The position numbers and the translations under genes are program-made. Below the pieces are notes generated by a model, which was not told the origin of the DNA, did not search any database, and saw nothing but the letters and a program-made list of their open reading frames with translations. From Candidatus Saccharimonadota bacterium (GTDB lineage Bacteria; Patescibacteriota; Saccharimonadia; Saccharimonadales; Saccharimonadaceae), in the NCBI GenBank assembly GCA_017460105.1, contig JAFUBS010000001.1, positions 1-64,000 of the forward strand: a DNA stretch of 64,000 nucleotides. The letters are read 5' to 3'. Shown piece after piece: positions 41,903 to 49,950 of this stretch. The first letter of the stretch is position 1; the number at the start of each line of letters is the position of its first letter.

Positions 41903-43687
41903 CTAATTGCCACCAATAAGACACCTTATTGTGTTCCCGTAGTAGCGAAGGTTTTTATCCGTAGGATTGACATTGATCCGATTAATGTTGAGGACTTGCA
42001 TGTTGGAATCATCTCTGTACGTAGACGACCAAAAGTAGCCGCTGCTGTCCTTTGACATCGCGCCATAACTCATGTAGTAACCGGGGAAAGGCAACGAGAG
42101 AGCAATCTTTAGAGCGTCACCTTTTCCGTTATTACCGTTACTCGCATAAGCACTAGCCACCATTAGATATTCGCCATCAGGTCCACCCGTAGGCATCCGC
42201 CAATTGCTTGGACAGATATCTTCTTTGGCATCTATAAGAGTACTGGTATCTGGGTCGCTAGATGTTTGGCCGAAATCGTAGCAGTACGAGCCAGCAGATG
42301 CAGCACAGAAGTTGTAGTAGATACCATATTTGTGTGACCCATCGCCATAGTTATAAGCAGAATCGCTATTTATAGTGTCTTTACTGGCCGTATTAATCTT
42401 TGCCGCAGTATAGGCATCGCCGTGGTAGTCAAATGTGGATATTTCAACCACTGCAGCAGTAGCATATGGACTAGAACCACCACCGTTCTTGAGATAGCCT
42501 AGAGTGTCGTTTGATGCATTGGTATTGCCTTGGAGATTTGCTAGGCTGACTGTAGTCAAGTCTAACCTAAGATTATCTAACAGCCAACAATGATTATCTT
42601 TTAGTTTGCCAATTAGGTAAACCTCACCATCACGCTTGTCTTTTACAGAAATGGTTTCGTCTACGGCTACATTTTCACAGATACTTGCATCAGCATCTTG
42701 GATGTAATAGTAACCGCCGGATTGTGATTTGCCGGCTGCGGCAAAGGCATTAGCCCAGGTAGTGCCACTCGCGCCACTTCCATTCCACATCGCAAATAAC
42801 TGAAGATTATTCGTACCAGTCTGATCCAGAGTATACTCGGCATTTGGCTGGTAAGTAGTGCCAGTACAACTCTCATTATCTGCTACCCTTACAGTACACC
42901 AACCATTGAATGTATAACCATCTCTTGTTGGAGTATTGTTGGAGATACGAATTTTATTAGTCATAGAAGTAGTATCTACGTCTACTGGCATATCACTCAC
43001 TACACCATCGTTATATACAATAGTATATGGTATAGCATTGGCTACTAATAGTACTTCAAACGTATTAGAATAAGAACCAAATGGAATAGTCTGATCTATC
43101 CTAGCACCTATGGCCATTGTGTAAGTATTAGCAGTAGGGTTAGCAGAACTGGTCTTATCTAGTATATCGCCAGTCAATGTTGGTGCTGGGAGGAATGAGG
43201 TGTTAGAAGTACAACCATTCACAGTAGTGCAAATCTTACTTGGTAGATAGCCATATTTATTATTATAGTTAGTAGCACTAATAGATGAGAATTGTTCTTC
43301 GGTGAGTGATGAAGTAATGGAAGGCATAGTATTGCTACCATTCTTGAGTGAAGGTGAAGTAGTAGATGCAGAAGTGTCTGTAGATTTAATACTTAGTGTA
43401 TAGCCAGTATAATGATCAGTAGTAACAGAAATGGTATTACTCGCTGACTTCTTGAATGTACCGTTAGCGTTGGTAGAGTCTATATCTAGAGAAATGACGT
43501 TTGAGGCAAGATTTAAGTTTAGGCTGGAAGAGGCAGCGGAAGCAGGAGTGACAAGGCTAAATAGTCCAAGAGAAGTAGCGAGTGCCAAGACTAACGAGAA
43601 ATGCGGCCAGAGTGAATAACTACTCTTAATGGAGATTCTAGAAAAACCAACGCCAACACCTTTACTTGTTTTTGTATTATTATGCAT
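41903..43687 (-). CDS. secreted surface protein with InlB B-repeat and Fibrobacter-type domain
   Basis: A 594-residue exported protein. A long signal sequence (hydrophobic part ~29-50) precedes a Ser/Thr/Asn-rich beta domain ('NVISLDIDSTNANGTFKKSASNTISVTTDHYTGYTLSI' in part). Next come one InlB B-repeat ('TPTRDGYTFNGWCTVRV...LQLFAMWN', ~residues 230-300) and a C-terminal Fib_succ_major-type domain ('VYLIGKLKDNHCWLLDNLRLDL', 'ICPSNWRMPTGGPDGEY', 'SSGYFWSSTYR', 'YGNTIRCLIG'). It is a paralogue of 21312-22721 and shares the repeat type with the pilin-adhesin at 7001. Starts after TAGAGG. A G8 tract lies in its promoter region. Confidence 0.75.
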   Translation of the reverse strand: MHNNTKTSKGVGVGFSRISIKSSYSLWPHFSLVLALATSLGLFSLVTPASAASSSLNLNLASNVISLDIDSTNANGTFKKSASNTISVTTDHYTGYTLSIKSTDTSASTTSPSLKNGSNTMPSITSSLTEEQFSSISATNYNNKYGYLPSKICTTVNGCTSNTSFLPAPTLTGDILDKTSSANPTANTYTMAIGARIDQTIPFGSYSNTFEVLLVANAIPYTIVYNDGVVSDMPVDVDTTSMTNKIRISNNTPTRDGYTFNGWCTVRVADNESCTGTTYQPNAEYTLDQTGTNNLQLFAMWNGSGASGTTWANAFAAAGKSQSGGYYYIQDADASICENVAVDETISVKDKRDGEVYLIGKLKDNHCWLLDNLRLDLTTVSLANLQGNTNASNDTLGYLKNGGGSSPYATAAVVEISTFDYHGDAYTAAKINTASKDTINSDSAYNYGDGSHKYGIYYNFCAASAGSYCYDFGQTSSDPDTSTLIDAKEDICPSNWRMPTGGPDGEYLMVASAYASNGNNGKGDALKIALSLPFPGYYMSYGAMSKDSSGYFWSSTYRDDSNMQVLNINRINVNPTDKNLRYYGNTIRCLIGGN

Positions 43688-43785
43688 AACCTCTATTCCT
43701 AACTATATTAATTCTATTGCTTATTATTAGTTTACCCCCCCCGGAGGGGTTTGTCAATATGTAATGTTGGTGATAGAATAAAAGT
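43688..43785. promoter_or_regulatory. divergent promoter region with a homopolymer tract
   Basis: Eight C (43735-43742; G8 on the minus strand) followed by GGAGGGG. On the minus strand the G tract ends ~18 bases before a TAGAAT-like -10 box of the surface protein. On the plus strand TAGAAT (43774-43779) ends six bases before the Mur-like gene at 43786. Confidence 0.45.
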
Positions 43786-44535
43786 ATGGAAAAGCGCGCA
43801 AAATCTAACCAAGCAAAAAACAAAAACGGTGGGTTAAAGGCGAAAGCACAGAAGATTAAAGCTGGGCTACTAAAATCTTATTATGGCAATCCAATGAAGG
43901 ATATGAAGCTCGTAGCTATTACCGGAACAACCGGCAAGGTAACCGTCGCGCATTATATCTACGAGATTTTGAAAAAGACAGGAGAGCAGGTAGCAGTACT
44001 AGCGTCAGACCAGCCATTCAAGATAGGGGTACTTCATAAATTCTTGAGCGATGCATGGAAGGCGGGGGCTAATTACGTGGTTGTCACAGTGCCAGCTGAA
44101 GGATTGCGCGATAATGTATTCTATGGATTACCGGTAGAGGTGGCCGCAATGACGAATTTTGTAACCTCTAGCCTCAAAGATATGACTGCGGAAGAATATC
44201 TGGATAATGAGAAGACGCTTTTTGATATGAACCCAAATATCGTAGTAATGAATTCCGACGATGCCAATTATGATACATTCGAAGAATTTAAAGGGAAGGT
44301 AAAGACCGTGAATTATGGTCAGACTGGCTCTGGCGTAAAAATCCTGAGTTCTAAATTGTATCCGAAGGGGACCGAGGCAACATTATCCGTGAAATCTGAA
44401 GTAATTAATGTAGCTACATTTGTACCAGGTGAGACAGCTGTATCATACATGGCAGCGGCGGCAGCAATTGCATGTGCCATGGGTATAGATACCGAGAAGA
44501 TTATTGACGGTTTGGCCGAGTATAATCCTGAATAG
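43786..44535 (+). CDS. Mur-ligase-like protein, central domain only
   Basis: A 249-residue paralogue of MurE/MurF central (ATP-binding) domains. It keeps a P-loop variant 'AITGTTGKVTVAHYIYEIL' (normal GTNGKTT), 'VAAMTNFVTSSLKDMTAEEYLDNEKTLFD' (normal T N ..DHLD.H.) and 'AAAAIACAMGIDTEKIIDGL'. It lacks the N-terminal UDP-binding and the C-terminal ligase domains. The usual HD metal-site motif has been replaced, so it may be inactive or regulatory. It starts with a lysine-rich tail and converges on true murE with a shared terminator. Leaderless. Confidence 0.75.
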   Translation: MEKRAKSNQAKNKNGGLKAKAQKIKAGLLKSYYGNPMKDMKLVAITGTTGKVTVAHYIYEILKKTGEQVAVLASDQPFKIGVLHKFLSDAWKAGANYVVVTVPAEGLRDNVFYGLPVEVAAMTNFVTSSLKDMTAEEYLDNEKTLFDMNPNIVVMNSDDANYDTFEEFKGKVKTVNYGQTGSGVKILSSKLYPKGTEATLSVKSEVINVATFVPGETAVSYMAAAAAIACAMGIDTEKIIDGLAEYNPE

Positions 44536-44562
44536 AAATAGCCTAGTAACTAGGCTATTTCT
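44534..44562. terminator. bidirectional terminator between the two Mur genes
   Basis: AGAAATAGCCTAG-TAA-CTAGGCTATTTCT, perfect 13-base stem. Confidence 0.88.
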
Positions 44563-45802
44563 TTAGTTGTTTTAGATATTTTTTGGCGACTTTGATATCT
44601 TCAAACGGGTGGGGGCCGTCGGCACGGAGAATGGTTTTCTCGTGGCCCTTGCCGAGGAGGAGCACGATATCACCTGGCTTCGCCATATTGATTGCCAATT
44701 TGATGGCTTTGTCGCGGTCCAGCTCTAAGAACAAATCTTTATCTAACTTCTTGCCAGCCTTAGTAGCGCCCTCAATAAACTGCTCCGCAATCATAGATGG
44801 ATCTTCGTCACGTGAGTCATCTTCGGTGATAATAACAATGTCTGAGTATTTACCAAGAATCATACCGCGGATGGGGCGAGTGGATGGGTCGCGACGACCG
44901 GCGCCGCCATGAACAGAGATGATGCGGCCTTTATGCGCACCGATAGAATCATAGACCTTTTCTAGGGCATCTGGAGCGTGAGCGTAATCCACGATGACGG
45001 TGAACGGCTGACCTTCATCAATAATATTCATGCGGCCTTCGACTTCTTTCAGAGAGCCGATGCCTTGCTCAATCTGTTGATTAGTAAGACCCAGGTGCTT
45101 ACCAACCATGGCCGCAGCGAGGGAATTATAGACATTGAATTCGCCTGGGATTTTGGTCTCTATATTTATATCACTACACGAATATTTTACGCCAGAAACT
45201 GATAATTTTATGTCTTTTGCGCGATTTTCGCCATTTTTTATGCCGTAGGTGATATATTCGCGGGAGAGGGTTTTGTAGTATTTAGTAGCTTTGTCGTCGG
45301 CATTGAGGATGCTGAACTTGGCTTTTTTGAATAACTTGCCTTTGGCGTTGCGGTAGTTCAAAAAAGTCTTGTGATAATCTAGGTGATCGTGAGTAAGGTT
45401 TGTGAAGACTGCCACATCGAAGGAAATGCCGAGAGTGCGATACTCGGCGAGGGCGTGAGAGGTGACTTCGAGTACTAAGTATTCTATATTAGAGTTTGCG
45501 ATCTGCGCGATGCGCTGATTGAGAGTATTAGCATCTACAGTAGTCATATGACCGAGTTCTGGTGTGAGTTTGTCTACACCCCAGGCAACAGTAGTCATAA
45601 GACCAGTCTTGTAACCGGCAGAGCGCAGCATATTCCAAATCATAAAACAGGTAGTGGTCTTGCCATTAGTGCCGGTGACACCAATAACATGAAGTTTCTT
45701 GGTGGGATGATGATACTTTAGTTCTGCAATTACTGCCTGAGCAAAATGGTAGGGAAGTACCGCTTTGTCGTAGAATGAAAGTTTTTGAAGCTGTCTTTTC
45801 AT
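44555..45802 (-). CDS. murE: UDP-MurNAc-tripeptide synthetase, short form
   Basis: A 415-residue Mur ligase that adds the third amino acid to the peptidoglycan stem peptide. The central domain has GTNGKTTT (residues ~44-51), 'TTVDANTLN', 'EVTSHALAEYR' (carbamylated-Lys region neighbourhood) and 'FTNLTHDHLDYH'. The C-terminal domain has 'VDYAHAPDALEKV', 'GGAGRRDPSTRPIRG', and the residue-selecting loop 'TEDDSRDEDP'. The first UDP-binding domain is almost gone (about 35 residues before the P-loop versus ~110). The selecting loop has DDSR rather than DNPR (meso-DAP), so the added residue is uncertain. It lies downstream of the ABC exporter genes. Confidence 0.88.
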   Translation of the reverse strand: MKRQLQKLSFYDKAVLPYHFAQAVIAELKYHHPTKKLHVIGVTGTNGKTTTCFMIWNMLRSAGYKTGLMTTVAWGVDKLTPELGHMTTVDANTLNQRIAQIANSNIEYLVLEVTSHALAEYRTLGISFDVAVFTNLTHDHLDYHKTFLNYRNAKGKLFKKAKFSILNADDKATKYYKTLSREYITYGIKNGENRAKDIKLSVSGVKYSCSDINIETKIPGEFNVYNSLAAAMVGKHLGLTNQQIEQGIGSLKEVEGRMNIIDEGQPFTVIVDYAHAPDALEKVYDSIGAHKGRIISVHGGAGRRDPSTRPIRGMILGKYSDIVIITEDDSRDEDPSMIAEQFIEGATKAGKKLDKDLFLELDRDKAIKLAINMAKPGDIVLLLGKGHEKTILRADGPHPFEDIKVAKKYLKQLKK

Positions 45803-45804
45803 AC

Positions 45805-47031
45805 TTAGAGATGCTTGAGTGAATCAATTGGGTTTTTCGATGAAGCCTTGAGAGCTGGGTAAATACCAAAGACGATACCGACTATTACTGCAGTACAGAA
45901 GGTGATGACGAAAATCTGCCAGCTGATATAAGGCTGGAATGGAGTAATGATAGAAATCAAGAAGGCGAGGACGTAGCCGAGAATCAATCCCATAATGCCA
46001 CCAAAGACAGAGAGAATTAGGGATTCAAACATGAATTGCATAAGAATATTATAAGACGAAGCTCCGACAGCCTTACGAATGCCAATCTCGTGGGTGCGCT
46101 CAGAGACGGAAACGAGCATGATATTCATAACACCTATACCGCCAACCACCAGGGAAATACCAGCCACAGCAGCAAGCATACCAGAGATGATATTTAGAAG
46201 TGTACTAGCTGGGTGAGAAATATTGTCACCATAGGAAACCGTAAAGTTGGTATCACCAGATTTCTTGGCAACAAGTTCATCTTTAATTTTTGAGGAAATT
46301 TCGGCGAGGGAATCAGTGTTAGCAGCACGAACATTAATCTGCTGGACTTGGAGGGCACCGACGTTCTTTTCTAATTCGTTAATATCCATGATGAGAGCGT
46401 TATCAAAATCTACGTTATCGAAATTAATAGATTTATCAATCTTTTCTAGAACACCAACCACGATATAGCGATGCTCATGAAAAACAAGCGTTCTACCGAT
46501 AGGGTTTGACGTATTGAACAATAGCAGAGAGAGCATATGCCCAACTACTACAGAATTCTCTTTGTTCTTGTCCGAGATGAAGGTGCCTTGTTTCAAGGTG
46601 AGTGGCTCAATATTAATAAACTCTGGTGTGGTACCAAGTACGCTTGCAGAGGCAATAGTATTTTCGTCATCGGTGACGGTATTAATAGAGACTGCAATTG
46701 GAGCTACATTTGTGACGCCCTCTATCTTAGAGATGGTTTCTACATCTGATACGGCTAGATTACTTTTATTGAAGGAATTAGCCGATGTCAATTCTTCTAC
46801 GATAGAAGTAACAGAATCCTTACTGGTGGACGGGCGAACAACTATTAAATCCGAACCAATACTCGATACTTCGTTTGATATCAATCTAGAAATACTGCCA
46901 GTGAGTGAGAGAATAAGAATGATACTGGCAATACCGATAGCGATACCAAGGCAAGTCAGAAATGAGCGCGTGCGGTTTTCTTTGATTGCGGTACGCGCAA
47001 GTTTATAATGAGTACGAAGTAGCAGAGCCAT
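45805..47031 (-). CDS. MacB/FtsX-type ABC transporter permease
   Basis: A 408-residue type VII ABC permease. One N-terminal helix ('FLTCLGIAIGIASIILILSL'), a large external MacB_PCD domain (~residues 45-270) and three C-terminal helices with 'VGGIGVMNIMLVSVSERTHEIGIRKAVGAS' (key GIGVMNIML, ERT.EIGIRKA.GA). It is a mechanotransmission-type pump that exports peptides, lipoproteins or antimicrobials; substrate unknown. Its ATG overlaps the ATPase stop by one base. Confidence 0.9.
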   Translation of the reverse strand: MALLLRTHYKLARTAIKENRTRSFLTCLGIAIGIASIILILSLTGSISRLISNEVSSIGSDLIVVRPSTSKDSVTSIVEELTSANSFNKSNLAVSDVETISKIEGVTNVAPIAVSINTVTDDENTIASASVLGTTPEFINIEPLTLKQGTFISDKNKENSVVVGHMLSLLLFNTSNPIGRTLVFHEHRYIVVGVLEKIDKSINFDNVDFDNALIMDINELEKNVGALQVQQINVRAANTDSLAEISSKIKDELVAKKSGDTNFTVSYGDNISHPASTLLNIISGMLAAVAGISLVVGGIGVMNIMLVSVSERTHEIGIRKAVGASSYNILMQFMFESLILSVFGGIMGLILGYVLAFLISIITPFQPYISWQIFVITFCTAVIVGIVFGIYPALKASSKNPIDSLKHL

Positions 47032-47795
47032 TATTTTTTCTCCTTGGATTTTTTATTCTTTTTGATTTTGACATTGATTGGTTGAGGAAGATTTTGGTCG
47101 GAAACGGTCTTGATATCTGTGTCAATTTGGCCATCTAGCATATTAATCACGCGGGTAGCATAAACTGTAAGGGCTGGGTTATGAGTAACCATAATAATAG
47201 TGTTACCTTCTTCGTGAATATTCTTCAGCTCTTCCATAACGATATTTGAAGAGCGGGAGTCTAGATTGCCAGTAGGCTCATCAGCCAAGATAATCTCTGG
47301 TTCACTAACGATAGCACGAGCGATAGCCACGCGCTGTTGCTGACCACCGGATAATTGGTGTGGATAATAATATTCTCTTTCACTGAGATGAAAACGACTT
47401 AAAGCCTCGGAAGCACTCTTCAGACGAACGGTGCGCGGACGATTGACGTAGACTAGCGGGAGGGCAACATTTTCAATTACTGGTAAATCTTGAATTAAGT
47501 TAAAATCTTGGAAGATAATACCAATTTTTTTAGCACGAAGGCGGGCCTGGCGGGCAGAGGAGATGCCGGCGACATTCTCACCATTTAAGATATATTCACC
47601 ACTGGTAGGGCGGTCTAACATCCCAATCATATTGAGTAATGTAGTCTTACCACAGCCGGATGGGCCCATAATCATAATAAACTCACCACGCTTGATGGTG
47701 AGGTCAAAATCTTTCAAAGCAAAAGACTCCGTATCGCCATAGCCGTAGCGCTTGGTTAGTCCTTTGAGCTCGATAATCGTATTGTCACTTTTCAT
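47031..47795 (-). CDS. MacB/LolD-type ABC transporter ATPase
   Basis: A 254-residue ATPase: Walker [13 protein letters not shown] (~residues 44-55), '[14 protein letters not shown]' Q-loop, signature [14 protein letters not shown], Walker B '[12 protein letters not shown]', and 'IIMVTHNP'. It ends in a Lys-rich tail ([12 protein letters not shown]). It partners the permease gene downstream. With murE it forms a minus-strand run 47795-44555. Confidence 0.92.
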   Translation of the reverse strand: MKSDNTIIELKGLTKRYGYGDTESFALKDFDLTIKRGEFIMIMGPSGCGKTTLLNMIGMLDRPTSGEYILNGENVAGISSARQARLRAKKIGIIFQDFNLIQDLPVIENVALPLVYVNRPRTVRLKSASEALSRFHLSEREYYYPHQLSGGQQQRVAIARAIVSEPEIILADEPTGNLDSRSSNIVMEELKNIHEEGNTIIMVTHNPALTVYATRVINMLDGQIDTDIKTVSDQNLPQPINVKIKKNKKSKEKK

Positions 47796-47826
47796 TTACA
47801 CCCTGTTTTTGTACTATTTTTGAACT

Positions 47827-47916
47827 TGGCGGAAAGGACAAGATTCGAACTTGCGAACGGGTTGCCCCGTCACACGCTTTCCAAGCGTGCGCCTTCAACC
47901 ACTCGGCCACCTTTCC
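47827..47916 (-). tRNA. tRNA-Ser (anticodon GGA)
   Basis: Class II tRNA on the minus strand: acceptor GGAAAGG/CCTTTCC, anticodon stem CGCTT/AAGCG with GGA, long variable arm, T-arm GCAAG-TTCGAAT-CTTGT and encoded CCA. Confidence 0.94.
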
Positions 47917-47925
47917 GTCTTGATA

Positions 47926-48606
47926 TTATTTTATCGCAATTTGGCGATTATGACAATATGAAAGCAGGGAAGAAATACCAAAAACCAATAATCCGAATAC
48001 TGTAGCTACTAGAGATGTTAGATAATAGCGGCCACCAAACGTAAGTCCATAAAAATCAGGCACCATGCGAAGGATTGCAATAAACAAGATGTAGGGAATA
48101 GCATATAGGGTTGGTGGAATAAGAGCAAGCAATCGATCTCTCAGTGTAGCTTTGTGTTCGTTGAAGAAGAACACATATGTAATGATTGCTAGAATCGGAT
48201 CTAGAAAATGCAAGAAGAACATCGGACCAATCAGCATATCGAAAAAATTTTTACCAGAGAGAACGCGCGAAGGCGCGAGATATAATACTACGGTGATAAA
48301 TGTAAGAGCTACCGATGTGGTAGCAATGAGATACCAAGTATTGAGTGCCTTTGGAAGCGACCGCTCGTTTTTAAAACTCCTTATCCCATATATTGTAGCT
48401 ATTAATGCAATTATGCCCATAAAAATATTACTAAGAATTGTGAAGGTAGCAATATGTTGCCAGTAAGCGAATGGTAGATGATCCTTTTGAGAAGCTACTG
48501 AGCCAAAAATTAATGTAATCGGAACTACGGTAACAGTGAAGAGAAAAATTAAAGCGTTTATTACGATAAAACATTTTAATTTCTGATTTTTTGACAGCTT
48601 CTTCAT
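47926..48606 (-). CDS. six- to seven-helix membrane protein, possibly Pr6Pr-like
   Basis: About 226 residues with six or seven hydrophobic helices. The segments 'FTILSNIFMGIIALI' and 'GPMFFLHFLDPILAIITYVFFF' resemble the Pr6Pr/DUF1600-like membrane families, but this is by eye and weak. No catalytic motif is visible. Start is ATG 48606, six bases after TATCAT; an upstream ATG at 48624 falls in the promoter. It ends 10 bases from the start of tRNA-Ser on the same strand. Confidence 0.55.
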   Translation of the reverse strand: MKKLSKNQKLKCFIVINALIFLFTVTVVPITLIFGSVASQKDHLPFAYWQHIATFTILSNIFMGIIALIATIYGIRSFKNERSLPKALNTWYLIATTSVALTFITVVLYLAPSRVLSGKNFFDMLIGPMFFLHFLDPILAIITYVFFFNEHKATLRDRLLALIPPTLYAIPYILFIAILRMVPDFYGLTFGGRYYLTSLVATVFGLLVFGISSLLSYCHNRQIAIK

Positions 48607-48607
48607 A

Positions 48608-49837
48608 CTATAATGATAGCACAACTAAATTTTCTATATGCGGGGTACGGGGGAAGAAATTATAAGTCTTAATCAAATCTATATGATATGTATCTAGTAG
48701 CGCCTTTACATCACGGGCTTGAGTGGCAGGATTGCAAGATAAATAGATTATTTTTTGCGGTTTTGCTTCTAGGAGTTTATCAATCAACTTAGTGTCACAG
48801 CCGGCGCGCGGAGGATCCAAAATAACAGTTTGGTCGGGTGCGATATATTCCAATGCCTCCTCTGATTTTGTATGTAGAGCAAGAATATTATTATTTCGGG
48901 TCGCGTCGTTTTCCTCTGTCGCCACAGAGGAAAACGCGCTCAGCCTCGCGCTGCCGCGCTCCGGAAGACCCGAAATAATAATATTCTTGCTCAACTCACC
49001 GAATGCAGATTTGTCGCATTCTACCAGAGTAAGCTCGTGGTCGCGGGCGACAGAAAGGCCGATGGTACCAACACCAGCGTATAAATCTAGAACTTTATTT
49101 GTAGTGATATGTTTTGCTATTTCTTTTAGAGCGAGCTCGTATACTGGGAGATTTATTTGGAAGAAACCGTTTGGTGAATAAGAGTATTCGTAGCCCATAA
49201 TCGTATCAGTAAGATTAGGGAAGATTGGGTGTGATTTGCCATTCTCGTAGAGTCCGCCAGAGACTTTGCCTTTTTGATTACAGCGAAGGAGCAGCGATTG
49301 ATATTTGCGGGCCTCTTCGCCTTTTTTGTTTAATTCTGAAATTATATCTTTGGCGGCAGCAAAGATTTCTGGGCGCTCAATACTAGACTGAGTGATAGGA
49401 ATTTTACGATGTGAACCACGCTGATGAAAAGCGGGAAAGATTTTTGCGGTCTCATGGTCATAATATAGAGAATATTCCATCTTATTACGATAGAAGAATT
49501 GGTCGCCGTCAGTATGTATTTCTGGTGTCTCTATATCTATTTGGTGTTCACGAAATATTTCTTTGACTAGATTTTGTTTAGTAGTTAATTCAAAATCGTA
49601 GTCCATGATCTGCCACGGCGAGGTAGAAAGATAGCACTCATCTTTAGGCTCTACACGATGTAGGGAAGGATTAGCTATTTTTGTAGCAATAGCTCTACTG
49701 AAGTGGGATTTTTTCTTAGTTATCTGATAATCAATAACTTCTTCACCCGGAAGTGCGTTCCAAAAAAATATTTTTTTACCAGATTCATCAGTAGCAAGAG
49801 CTTCACCGCCTGGAATAATTTTTTCTATCTTAATCAT
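48608..49837 (-). CDS. TrmA/RlmD-family RNA m5U methyltransferase with in-frame palindromic insertion
   Basis: A 409-residue enzyme. An N-terminal TRAM-like domain (residues ~1-55) precedes a SAM methyltransferase with 'VLDLYAGVGTIGLSVAR', 'VILDPPRAGCDTKLID', and catalytic cysteine 'IIYLSCNPATQARD'. The iron-sulfur cysteine cluster of RlmD (CxxCGGC) is absent; only 'ECYLS' remains. It methylates uridine in rRNA or tRNA; which one cannot be decided. Residues ~282-320 between 'LVECDKSAF' and 'EEALEYIAPDQTVILDPP' are encoded by palindromic element F. Confidence 0.87.
   Translation of the reverse strand: MIKIEKIIPGGEALATDESGKKIFFWNALPGEEVIDYQITKKKSHFSRAIATKIANPSLHRVEPKDECYLSTSPWQIMDYDFELTTKQNLVKEIFREHQIDIETPEIHTDGDQFFYRNKMEYSLYYDHETAKIFPAFHQRGSHRKIPITQSSIERPEIFAAAKDIISELNKKGEEARKYQSLLLRCNQKGKVSGGLYENGKSHPIFPNLTDTIMGYEYSYSPNGFFQINLPVYELALKEIAKHITTNKVLDLYAGVGTIGLSVARDHELTLVECDKSAFGELSKNIIISGLPERGSARLSAFSSVATEENDATRNNNILALHTKSEEALEYIAPDQTVILDPPRAGCDTKLIDKLLEAKPQKIIYLSCNPATQARDVKALLDTYHIDLIKTYNFFPRTPHIENLVVLSL
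48877..48992. repeat. palindromic element F, inside the m5U methyltransferase gene
   Basis: The best example. The outer arms at 48877-48902 and 48967-48992 are perfect 26-base inverted repeats (start GAGCAAGAATATTATTA). Inside is a perfect 13-base hairpin CGTTTTCCTCTGT-CGCC-ACAGAGGAAAACG (48907-48936), then a tail with CTCGCGCTGCCGCGCTCCG, identical to element C. 116 bp, in frame. Confidence 0.95.
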
Positions 49838-49950
49838 AATATATCTGTTATTTTAGCAAATTTTAGATAAAAGGTATAGCATAAGTATTACTTAAAGCAA
49901 TTTTGCTTTTGCTTTACCTAATAGTGTAAGTATTATATAATATATGTAAT

